The notes beneath the pieces are model-generated. The model was not told the origin of the DNA. It saw nothing but the letters and a program-made list of their open reading frames with translations, and did no database searches. From positions 1-64,000 of the forward strand of contig CAZSAP010000010.1 of NCBI GenBank assembly GCA_964604705.1: a stretch of DNA of 64,000 nucleotides. Direction: 5' to 3'. A program made the position numbers and the translations under genes. The stretch's first letter is position 1. Every line of letters starts with the position of its first letter. Origin of the DNA: JAAXVQ01 sp964604705. Its GTDB lineage: Bacteria > Oederibacteriota > JAAXVQ01. Positions 26,401-33,600 of this stretch are shown piece by piece.

Positions 26401-27777
26401 TTAATTTTCTGCAACGACTTCACGAATCACGTGCATGCTCTTCTCAAGAATCTCATCCAACTCCGATTCACTGACGCACAAAGGCAAAAACCAATAAATG
26501 GTATTGTCCAAAGGCCGGAGCAACAAATTGTTTTGTATGGATTTTAAGTATGTCTTAAATCCAATGCGCGTTTCCGGGGCAAACGCCTCACCCCGCCGAC
26601 GGCTCTTGACCAAATCCACGGCGCCGACAAAACCCTGGTGCCGAATATCGCCAATGCAATCCAAGGACTCAAAGGCTCGCAGCTTCTCCCGGAAACGTGC
26701 CATGAAAGAACCGCGGCTCTCAGGCCAACCGTTCTCCTGAAACAGCTTTAAATTTTCCACGGCCACACTGCACGCCAGGGGATTGGCGGTGTACGTATGC
26801 CCATGAAAAAAGGTTTTGCTGGCCGCATCGTCGCTGTAAAAAGCCTGATAGATATCTTCACGCGTTACGGTCAGGGCCAGAGGCAGATACCCGGCCGAGA
26901 GCCCTTTGGACAAACAGACAAAATCCGGGACCACGCCCGCCTTCGTGTGTGCGAAGATCGAGCCGAGCCGCCCAAAACCCGTGGCCACTTCATCCAGGAT
27001 AAGCAGTACATCCAACTCCCGGGTTAAGGCCCGCAAGCGTCGCAGGTACTCCGGCGGATAAAACGAAATCCCGGCCGACCCTTGCATGAGCGGTTCCACA
27101 ATAACCGCCGCAATCTCAGCGGAATGGGCTCGCAACACGGTTTCCATGGAGTGAAAACACTCCAACGCACACCCCGTCTCGGACGCATCGTAGGTGAACG
27201 CTGATTTCCGGTGCGGACAAAGCCGACATTGAGGGGAGGCGGCTTGGAACGAAGCAAAACGCAAAGGTGCGTACAGCTCATGGTACAGGGAAATCCCGCC
27301 CACACTCATGGCGCCAACCGTGTCGCCGTGATACGAATTTTCCAAAAACACAAATTTGGTCTTCGACTTCCGACCTAGGTTTTGCCAGTACTGAAAGGCC
27401 ATTTTCAGGGCAATCTCAGTGGAGGTTGCGCCGTTGTCCGAAAAGAAAAATCGTTTGAGACTCGGATCCAAAAAAGTACGCAACCGATCCACGGTCTCTG
27501 CGGCCGGCGGATGGGTGATGCCGGCAAACAAGATGTGATCCAATTGCTCGGATTGATTCTGAAGCGCTTGCTTCAGGCGAGGGTGCGCATGCCCATGCAC
27601 ATTGCACCACCAAGACGCCACGGTGTCGTAGTACATACGCCCGTCGGCATCGTACAGACGTACGCCTTCGCCGCGAACCATGACAATCGGGTCCCGTTGG
27701 GCATAATCCTTCATTTGGGTATACGGATGCCAGATGTGATCTCGGTCAACCTGCAGGGTTTGAGTTTTATCGTACAT
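26401..27777 (-). CDS. bioA: Adenosylmethionine-8-amino-7-oxononanoate aminotransferase
   Basis: 458 aa class-III PLP aminotransferase using SAM as amino donor to make 7,8-diaminopelargonate. BioA features are visible: DRDHIWHPYTQMKDY at the start, ASWWCNVHGHAHP, GATSTEIALKMAFQYW, YHGDTVGAMSVGG, DEVATGFGRLGS and the PLP lysine in CLSKGLSAGYLPLA. ATG follows GAGGAG. It is bracketed by elements D and C. Confidence 0.96.
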   Translation of the reverse strand: MYDKTQTLQVDRDHIWHPYTQMKDYAQRDPIVMVRGEGVRLYDADGRMYYDTVASWWCNVHGHAHPRLKQALQNQSEQLDHILFAGITHPPAAETVDRLRTFLDPSLKRFFFSDNGATSTEIALKMAFQYWQNLGRKSKTKFVFLENSYHGDTVGAMSVGGISLYHELYAPLRFASFQAASPQCRLCPHRKSAFTYDASETGCALECFHSMETVLRAHSAEIAAVIVEPLMQGSAGISFYPPEYLRRLRALTRELDVLLILDEVATGFGRLGSIFAHTKAGVVPDFVCLSKGLSAGYLPLALTVTREDIYQAFYSDDAASKTFFHGHTYTANPLACSVAVENLKLFQENGWPESRGSFMARFREKLRAFESLDCIGDIRHQGFVGAVDLVKSRRRGEAFAPETRIGFKTYLKSIQNNLLLRPLDNTIYWFLPLCVSESELDEILEKSMHVIREVVAEN

Positions 27778-27812
27778 AGCCTAACTCCTCAAAATAAACT
27801 TACACTCTCCCT

Positions 27813-27925
27813 GGAACCTCTAGACATAGCACGAAAGACGCTCGTCTCAGTGAGCCTCGCTCCGATCGGACATCCTTGTCCCAAAGGATGTCCTCTAGGC
27901 TTTCTTTGCCATGCCTAGAGGTTCC
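27813..27925. repeat. Palindromic element C between bioB and bioA
   Basis: Arms GGAACCTCTAG(A/G)CAT and their complement enclose the same core as element D: CTCGCTCCGATCG, an 8-bp hairpin GGACATCC/GGATGTCC (27868-27893) and CTCTAGGCTTTCT. Compared with D, stem bases change on both sides together, which is covariation that keeps the structure. Confidence 0.8.
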
Positions 27926-27944
27926 GGAAATTTAGTTTAAACGA

Positions 27945-28946
27945 TCAACCAAACATCTCCAACTCAGACCAAAAGGCACGATCCTCACCGGCTTCACGCC
28001 CTCGGGTCGTCAAATACCCTCCGGTTAAAAAGCCATTGGCCCCGGCGAGCATCAAAAGTCCCTGAAAATCCTTCATGCGGGTCTCACGCCCGGCAGCAAA
28101 CTTGATGACTTTGGTGGGATTCACCAGACGGAAAATAGCAAACGTCTTGGCAATCTCGGCCACAGGCGCCAAGGGTTGATGCTCCAGTGGTGTTCCGGCA
28201 ATCGGGATCAGGACATTGAGCGGAATCACATCAATGTTCAATTCACGTACCGCATAGGCCAATTCCACGCGATCCTCCATGGATTCGCCCAGACCTAAAA
28301 TTCCTCCGGTGCAGGTACCAATCCCATGCGCTTGGAGTAAGCGAATGGTCTCAATCCGCGCGGCAGCAGTATGCGTGGACGAAATCAATTCATGATATTT
28401 GGCTGGATTCACTTGCAAGTTAAGATTGTACCGATACACTCCCTCGGCCGCCAAAGCGGCCACCAGCGGTTCGGTCAGCATTCCGACCGAGACACACACA
28501 TGCAGGTCGGGCAGCGCTTGGCGAAGGGCACGCACGCTGCTTACGATCCGGTCAAATTCCGGCGTCCGCGTCTCGTATCCTGTTCCGCTGGTAACCAACC
28601 CAAACACCCGCACACCGTTGGCATAGGCACGTTGGGCATCGGCCAACATGTGCTCTGTCGAAACCAGGGGATACTCTTCTACCTCCGCTTGGTGATGTGC
28701 CGACTGTGCACAAAATTTACAGTTTTCAGGACACGCCCCCGATTTGGCATTCATGATGGTGCACATGTCGCCCTGAGGTGCAAACCTGGTCTTGACCCGG
28801 TGAGCCAAGGAGATCAAATCCAAAATGTCATTTCCCTTTAAGGCCGCCAGCTTGAGTGCCAGTGACTTATCCAGCGGCTTTCCTTCCAAAACATCATAGG
28901 CGGCCTGAATGTCGGGATGAACATACGAAACAGCGAGCTGCGGCAT
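27945..28946 (-). CDS. bioB: Biotin synthase
   Basis: 333 aa radical-SAM enzyme that inserts sulfur into dethiobiotin. The SAM 4Fe-4S motif is CPENCKFCAQ (Cx3Cx2C) near 71-80, and YNLNLQVNP, GIGTCTGGILGLGE and the late FAAGRETRMKD (with the [2Fe-2S] Arg) are present. SD AGGAAGG lies 10 nt before ATG. It is the first gene of the operon, behind a promoter with a BirA-like operator. Confidence 0.97.
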   Translation of the reverse strand: MPQLAVSYVHPDIQAAYDVLEGKPLDKSLALKLAALKGNDILDLISLAHRVKTRFAPQGDMCTIMNAKSGACPENCKFCAQSAHHQAEVEEYPLVSTEHMLADAQRAYANGVRVFGLVTSGTGYETRTPEFDRIVSSVRALRQALPDLHVCVSVGMLTEPLVAALAAEGVYRYNLNLQVNPAKYHELISSTHTAAARIETIRLLQAHGIGTCTGGILGLGESMEDRVELAYAVRELNIDVIPLNVLIPIAGTPLEHQPLAPVAEIAKTFAIFRLVNPTKVIKFAAGRETRMKDFQGLLMLAGANGFLTGGYLTTRGREAGEDRAFWSELEMFG

Positions 28947-29017
28947 AAATAAATTCCTTCCTGTGGGGAACAGTTAACCCCCGAACCCGTTCATGTCTGA
29001 AGGGTCCACGAGTTCTA

Positions 29018-29082
29018 TTGTTTACCTAGCTATGAGATCAGGTTGACGGTGAATTGTACTTCAGAGAACCGAGGAAAAGCAA
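29018..29082 (-). promoter_or_regulatory. Biotin operon promoter with BirA-like operator
   Basis: On the minus strand TTGCTT (29077-29082) and TACAAT (29053-29058) are 18 nt apart. Directly downstream, over the expected start point, lies CCGTCAACC-N14-GGTAAACAA (29018-29049). It matches the BirA operator (TTGTAAACC-N14/16-GGTTTACAA) at 6/9 and 7/9 positions. Position and gene context fit repression by biotin-loaded BirA; birA itself is not in the window. Confidence 0.5.
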
Positions 29083-29090
29083 TGTGAAAA

Positions 29091-29136
29091 TCAATCGGTC
29101 CCGACCATGGTGCCCGCCGTGATCGAGACCGATTGA
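29091..29136 (-). terminator. Terminator-like hairpin downstream of mntP
   Basis: TCAATCGGTC/GACCGATTGA form a 10-bp perfect stem with a 26-nt G/C-rich loop, followed on the minus strand by TTTTCACATTGCTTTTCC. It separates mntP from the biotin promoter. Confidence 0.65.
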
Positions 29137-29166
29137 AACACCAACGTTGCGCGCTTGAAGAAATGG

Positions 29167-29724
29167 CTATAGGTGCTCCACCAAAATTTTAATGCCGAGA
29201 GCGATCAACACCAAACCACCGACCAGATCCATTTTCCGTCCAAAGGTATTTCCCAACCGACAGCCAAGTTGCAAACCCAAGGCGGTTAAGATTGCCGTTA
29301 CAACCCCAATCACCACCGACGGCAACCAAATTGAAACCCGCAGCAGCGAGAGCGAAATTCCTACGGCCAGAGCATCGATGCTGGTCGCCACCGATAAAAC
29401 GAGCAGTCTCCAGCCTCGGGTGGGGTCATTGACATCGGTATGCTCGGCATCGGCGTGCACCGCTTCCCAAATCATATGCCCACCAACCAGGGTCAACAAA
29501 CCAAACGCCACCCAATGATCAACATTTTGGATCCGCCCCGCCACGCTGTTGCCCAAATACCAGCCGATCACCGGCATCATGAACTGAAAAAAACCAAAAC
29601 TCAACGACATCCGCAACAATTGACCGCGATTGACCTGGCATAATTTAATGCTGGAACCAATGGCCACCGCACTGGCATCCATGGCCAAACTCACGGCCAA
29701 CGAAAACATCATCCACACCGACAT
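29167..29724 (-). CDS. mntP: Manganese efflux pump MntP
   Basis: 185 aa with six predicted helices. It exports Mn2+ across the inner membrane. Both repeats carry the family's acidic helix motifs (SLAMDASAVAIG near the start, VATSIDALAVGISL in the second half), matching the MntP duplicated fold. SD AAGGGG precedes ATG. Its leader holds three hairpins but not the yybP-ykoY riboswitch signature. Confidence 0.95.
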   Translation of the reverse strand: MSVWMMFSLAVSLAMDASAVAIGSSIKLCQVNRGQLLRMSLSFGFFQFMMPVIGWYLGNSVAGRIQNVDHWVAFGLLTLVGGHMIWEAVHADAEHTDVNDPTRGWRLLVLSVATSIDALAVGISLSLLRVSIWLPSVVIGVVTAILTALGLQLGCRLGNTFGRKMDLVGGLVLIALGIKILVEHL

Positions 29725-29756
29725 ACCTTCGCCCCTTTTCTATACCTCTATCCCGT

Positions 29757-29840
29757 GGAGCTGTTCCCGTCTTGCTCCGTCGGGGTCCTGCGCTCCCAAT
29801 CCCCGACCTCGGTTCTTGATTGAAGTTCCGGGTATGGAAC
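29757..29840 (-). other. Three-hairpin leader of mntP
   Basis: Perfect stems GTTCC/GGAAC (29825-29840), GTCGGGG/CCCCGAC (29779-29807) and GGAGC/GCTCC (29757-29778) follow one another between a small membrane-protein gene and mntP. The known Mn riboswitch motif GGGGAGUAG is absent, so any sensing role is speculative. Confidence 0.4.
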
Positions 29841-29851
29841 CAAATGGATTC

Positions 29852-30061
29852 TTACGATTTGAAAAACATAACACGCGTTTTACAAAATACGCCAGCCAAA
29901 CCCAGGCACATCAAGGTGCTCCAAGGGGTCCAGGTACAATGCGAATAATACCCCAGAATATTAGGCTTGGACGCGGCCATAGGCCAGGCGGTTAAAAGCG
30001 CGCATCCCGTAAAAAGAATGGTGGCCCCAAGAAAAATGGCATACCCCGGCTGTTTTCGCAT
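29852..30061 (-). CDS. Small membrane protein, unknown
   Basis: 69 aa with two hydrophobic helices (about 8-28 and 48-62) and no recognised motif. GGGAGGATAGCT directly before ATG gives good translational support. It is 14 nt downstream of the methyltransferase gene and likely shares its transcript. Confidence 0.65.
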   Translation of the reverse strand: MRKQPGYAIFLGATILFTGCALLTAWPMAASKPNILGYYSHCTWTPWSTLMCLGLAGVFCKTRVMFFKS

Positions 30062-30075
30062 AGCTATCCTCCCGA

Positions 30076-30870
30076 CTATATTTTTCCCACATAATACACG
30101 CGTTGAAAGACCACCTCAAGTTTTAATCCCTGCAAACGCGACTCTAGGCCGGTTCGAACCAGCCGATTGAATGTCTGCACATAGGTCTCGGAAATCGGTA
30201 CGGTATAAAACCCCTGGCTGGTATATCCATTGCTCGCGCCCGAGAGATACACTTGATACGCCTGATCCATCAGCAACCAACTGCTCTCGCGTACACCCTC
30301 GGATACAAGCGTCTGGAATCCTGCTTGCTCAAATAAGCCACGATACATCTCCGACTGGGCCAAACGAACCCAAGGATCTACCCAATGAGCATAGATCGGG
30401 CGGATGTCCGGATGTTGCCCAACCTCTTGTATGACCTCTTCGAAGGTTTCCCACGCCATAGGACACGACATGGCCACGCGCCCCCCAGGCCGAAGCGCCC
30501 GGCGCATGACCTCAACCGCCCGCGCCGGATCGCGAAACCATTGGAAGGCACTGTTGCAAAACACCAGATCAAATGCTTGCTCATAGTTTATATCCAAGAC
30601 ATCGGCTTGTTGAAATTTCACGCGAGGATACTGGGCCCTCGCCTCGGCAATCATACCCGAAGAAACGTCCGATCCAACCACACGACCGCGTGTTAACGAA
30701 GACAAGACATCGGCAATATGCCCCGGTCCGCAGCCTAGGTCTAGAATATCCTCCTGACCTTGCAATGGCACGCGGGCCAACAAGCGCTGAGCCGCCTTGT
30801 ATTGCACCAGGGCTTTTTGTTGGTATTGTTCAGCCACTTCATCAAACGCTTGCGGGACTGGTTCGGACAT
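30076..30870 (-). CDS. SAM-dependent class I methyltransferase, BioC-like
   Basis: 264 aa. The start AFDEVAEQYQQKALVQYKAAQRLL and SAM loop ILDLGCGPGHIADVL resemble BioC, and DLVFCNSAFQWF matches motif post-II. The C-terminal half differs from the real bioC of this operon. The substrate is unknown. ATG at 30870 follows AAAGGGG, 11 nt past the hydrolase-fold gene, which suggests the two proteins act in one pathway. Confidence 0.8.
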   Translation of the reverse strand: MSEPVPQAFDEVAEQYQQKALVQYKAAQRLLARVPLQGQEDILDLGCGPGHIADVLSSLTRGRVVGSDVSSGMIAEARAQYPRVKFQQADVLDINYEQAFDLVFCNSAFQWFRDPARAVEVMRRALRPGGRVAMSCPMAWETFEEVIQEVGQHPDIRPIYAHWVDPWVRLAQSEMYRGLFEQAGFQTLVSEGVRESSWLLMDQAYQVYLSGASNGYTSQGFYTVPISETYVQTFNRLVRTGLESRLQGLKLEVVFQRVYYVGKI

Positions 30871-30881
30871 CGTGGACCCCT

Positions 30882-31784
30882 TTATTGACTCAACTGCATA
30901 ACCCGCAAAATATGTTGGCGCAGGTCTTTGGGACTTATCAGGGCGGTCATATGCCCTTTGGAAACGGTATGGACCGGATGGGATGTGTACGTTTGACTTT
31001 GCCGTTTCCAAGGCACAATACGATCATGGCGTGCCAGCAGCGGAAACACATTGCGCGCAACGTGGGCATTGAAGAGCTGCTCGAAGTTCAACAATTCCCG
31101 TACCTGACCGGAATACTCTCGCGCCAAGGCGCCGGTAATCCGTCGGTAATACCCATCGACAAAGGCGTCCCCCAAGGCCGTGCCGGCCAATAAAGGAATG
31201 TACCCCGTGGCAGAATTATAAAGCGCCCGGTGCAAATTCGCCACCCAACCACCCAACCCCACCCCGGCCACATATATTTTCGCATCCATTCCAGCACGTT
31301 TCCGACACACCGCAACAACTTCTTCCACAGCCTGAGCCGATGCGGCCAACATGGCCATGTAGTGGGAAAGATGGACCATATGCTCCAAATAGTGCTCCAG
31401 GGGGCCATTGTGATAGGCCGCGCGGACCACAACCCAATTGGCCTCCAAGGGTGCTTGCCCCATAAAGAACATATGTCGAAAGGTGTTGTTTGCGCGTTCT
31501 GAAAAATCAAAGGCCGCTTCACTGTGCCCGTGATGAAAAATCAAGGTTGGGTACTGCGGGCCTTTCCATTGAAGGATTCGATAGGCCGGATCTGCTGCTC
31601 CTACCAGCGTCTGCACCGTAAGTTCAACCTGTTGATCGGTGGCCGTGCGTGATGCAGTCAGGCGCACAGCGTCCCGATGGCGCGTCCAGGTAGGACTCGA
31701 AATGGTGCGCGAGAAAAACAATTTGGACCGCATGGAGATCGAGGTCAGCCAAACCAAGGCTGAATCCATCAGGGCATGAACCAT
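30882..31784 (-). CDS. Alpha/beta-hydrolase-fold protein with altered nucleophile elbow
   Basis: 300 aa. HHGHS near 84-88 fits an oxyanion HG motif, and ARHDRIVPW plus SKGHMTAL resemble the acid and His parts of the triad. The nucleophile elbow reads GVGLGG at 174-179, so Gly176 stands where Ser/Cys is expected. The protein may be a non-catalytic binding protein, or I have misplaced the elbow. Start ATG after GGAGGCG. It is co-transcribed with a BioC-like methyltransferase. Confidence 0.6.
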   Translation of the reverse strand: MVHALMDSALVWLTSISMRSKLFFSRTISSPTWTRHRDAVRLTASRTATDQQVELTVQTLVGAADPAYRILQWKGPQYPTLIFHHGHSEAAFDFSERANNTFRHMFFMGQAPLEANWVVVRAAYHNGPLEHYLEHMVHLSHYMAMLAASAQAVEEVVAVCRKRAGMDAKIYVAGVGLGGWVANLHRALYNSATGYIPLLAGTALGDAFVDGYYRRITGALAREYSGQVRELLNFEQLFNAHVARNVFPLLARHDRIVPWKRQSQTYTSHPVHTVSKGHMTALISPKDLRQHILRVMQLSQ

Positions 31785-31992
31785 TGGTATCGCCTCCGCC
31801 TAAGTGCTTCAATCTAACACGAACCGTCGGCTTTTCAATCGGAAAATCCGTGACTTTTTGAGCCTGGCGCTCCTACGCCCAATCCGCGTCCCGGCCGAGA
31901 CTTAACAAAGGCACATTTGCACGTTGACGGGTTCAACCTCCGATCCGTAAAATACAGCTTATGTGATTTCGGGAACCGAACTTTGCAAAAAC

Positions 31993-32022
31993 AAGTAACA
32001 CTCTTCCTACACGGTTGTGTTT
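31993..32022 (+). promoter_or_regulatory. ECF-type promoter 1, before the ECF sigma gene
   Basis: AAGTAACAC (31993-32001), a 14-nt spacer and TGTGTTT (32016-32022). The same motif and spacing recur at 33360 and 35717. With the ECF gene 29 nt downstream, autoregulation is likely. Confidence 0.75.
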
Positions 32023-32050
32023 CATTACCAGAAGCGATCGGGAGACCACT

Positions 32051-32539
32051 ATGGCGATTGATGTAGAAGCCTATTACCAAACCTATGGACCTATGGTATT
32101 GCGGCGCTGTCGATTTCTTCTAAAGAATGAAGAAAGGGCGTTGGATGCCATGCAGGAAGTATTTGTGCGGCTTATCACCTACCAGGACCGGCTCAAAGGG
32201 GATTACCCTTCGAGTCTTCTGTATCGTATGGCCACCAATGTCTGCCTGAACCTTATCCGCTCCAACAAGCACGCCGCGGTCAATGATTCCGAGGATATCA
32301 TTGCGTCCATTGCCTCGGCCGAGGAAACGGATAAGCCCGTTTTTTTAAATGCCTGGATCGATCATTTATTTAAACACGAAAAGACCTCAACCAAAGAAAT
32401 GATGGTCATGCTCTATGTGGACCGCATGACCCTGGAAGAAGTGGCAGAAGCCACCCATATGTCCGTGTCCGGTGTGCGCAAACGCGTACGTGAATTCCGG
32501 TCACGAGTTCAGGCGTTGAAGGAGTACAATTATGCCTAA
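32051..32539 (+). CDS. ECF-family RNA polymerase sigma factor
   Basis: 162 aa, the ECF size: sigma region 2 (about 8-75, with LDAMQEVFVRLITY and YRMATNVCLNLIR) and region 4 (about 110-158, with MTLEEVAEATHMSVSGVRKRVREFRSRV). Regions 1 and 3 are missing, as usual in ECF factors. ATG at 32051 follows GGAGACC. It overlaps its probable anti-sigma gene by 8 bp and probably reads the shared promoter motif seen three times in this block. Confidence 0.92.
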   Translation: MAIDVEAYYQTYGPMVLRRCRFLLKNEERALDAMQEVFVRLITYQDRLKGDYPSSLLYRMATNVCLNLIRSNKHAAVNDSEDIIASIASAEETDKPVFLNAWIDHLFKHEKTSTKEMMVMLYVDRMTLEEVAEATHMSVSGVRKRVREFRSRVQALKEYNYA

Positions 32540-33341
32540 GCATGTATCTGACTACTGGTTGGAACGCTACCTTTGTGCCGAACTGCCCCCAGTCAAAATG
32601 GCTGAAATCAAGCAATGCCTGGCGGAAGACCCCGCCCTGCAGCAACGTCTGGCCGAACTTAAGCACTCCAACGAAGCGATCTTGCAACACTATTCGGTCA
32701 CCGGGCAAACCTATCAGATCCAGCAACGAGCTGCGAAGCAATCGGGCGATTCTCCGGCGGAACCCGCTCAGGTCCGCACCCCTGCCTTCCCTCGCTGGGC
32801 CTTCCCTGTGGGGTCTTTGGCCCTTACGGCGGCACTGGCGCTCTGGATCATGCCCTCCTGGCTGTTGCCTCAACTCCGCCCCAATCCCGATATTGAAATA
32901 ACCCGCTTGAAGGGCATGGAGACAGGATTGACGTTGTATCGCAAAACCCCTAACCAAGCTGAATTGTTAAAACCCTATGCTTTTGCCCAGCGCGGTGATT
33001 TGCTGCAAATAGGCTACGTCTCCCTGACCGAACCCTACGGCGTTATTGTCTCCATTGACGGACGCGGCACCGTCACCCAGCATTTTCCAGAGCCCAACCA
33101 AGCCGAACCAAAAATCCAGACCAAGCGTAAGGCGATTCTCCCCAAAGCCTACGAACTCGACGATGCGCCGCAATTCGAACGTTTCTTTCTCATAACCGCT
33201 ACCACTCCGATTGCTCCGGCCGACGTCATCCAAGCTGCACGCATGTTGGCGAAGACGCCTCACTTAGCCCAGACCCAACCCCTTCCCCTTGGGCGACACT
33301 TCCATCAGTACTCCATGGTTATCCAAAAAAGCGAAAAATAA
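32532..33341 (+). CDS. Membrane anti-sigma factor candidate with DUF4384-like domain
   Basis: 269 aa. Residues 1-50 are helical with the anti-sigma-like pattern WLERYLCAELPP...IKQCLAEDPALQQRL, lacking a zinc motif. One TM helix spans about 88-112. The extracytoplasmic part has RRGDLLQIGYVS-like sequence, PYGVIVSIDGRGTVTQHFP and AYELDDAP, resembling DUF4384. It overlaps the ECF gene, a classic sigma/anti-sigma arrangement. The domain is duplicated in the protein at 38186. Confidence 0.8.
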   Translation: MPKHVSDYWLERYLCAELPPVKMAEIKQCLAEDPALQQRLAELKHSNEAILQHYSVTGQTYQIQQRAAKQSGDSPAEPAQVRTPAFPRWAFPVGSLALTAALALWIMPSWLLPQLRPNPDIEITRLKGMETGLTLYRKTPNQAELLKPYAFAQRGDLLQIGYVSLTEPYGVIVSIDGRGTVTQHFPEPNQAEPKIQTKRKAILPKAYELDDAPQFERFFLITATTPIAPADVIQAARMLAKTPHLAQTQPLPLGRHFHQYSMVIQKSEK

Positions 33342-33359
33342 CCCCACCGCCACATCCAA

Positions 33360-33389
33360 AAGTAACAGATGGCGACGCGGTGTGTGTTG
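33360..33389 (+). promoter_or_regulatory. ECF-type promoter 2, upstream of the caspase gene
   Basis: AAGTAACAG, a 14-nt spacer and TGTGTTG, matching promoters 1 and 3. It lies right behind the anti-sigma gene and about 210 nt before the caspase ATG, leaving a long leader. Confidence 0.65.
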
Positions 33390-33412
33390 TATCCATGTCG
33401 CGTATTCTATCC

Positions 33413-33454
33413 TTTGCAGGGAAAATGGGGGCATAACGCGCAGGTCCCTGCAAA
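33413..33454 (+). terminator. Hairpin in the caspase leader, possible attenuator
   Basis: TTTGCAGGG/CCCTGCAAA is a perfect 9-bp stem with a 24-nt loop. A T6 run stands 15 nt further on (33470-33475), too far for a standard terminator. It could end read-through from the sigma operon or control caspase expression. Confidence 0.4.
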
Positions 33455-33600
33455 CTTCACGCACACTCATTTTTTAGTAGGCAAAACAAAGGACTTTCTC
33501 TAATATGGGCGTTTGGATGGGATCCCACAGGACTTTCTCGGCACCGGCAACCTGGGATGCCTCTTTTCAAACCCTGGTAAGATCGATCTAAGGAGCAGTC

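Noticed and set aside
26265..27925. Integron attC sites between the biotin genes
   Set aside because: One element ends in GTTAAAT, which fits GTTRRRY, but the left partner does not fit RYYYAAC, the other two elements lack the core site, and no integrase is present. Here the centre is conserved, not the ends.
29757..29840. yybP-ykoY manganese riboswitch upstream of mntP
   Set aside because: The conserved GGGGAGUAG and paired loop motifs are missing; only unrelated hairpins are seen.
31835..32080. Minus-strand frame upstream of the ECF sigma gene
   Set aside because: It covers ECF promoter 1 and the sigma start, with no ribosome site; treated as chance.
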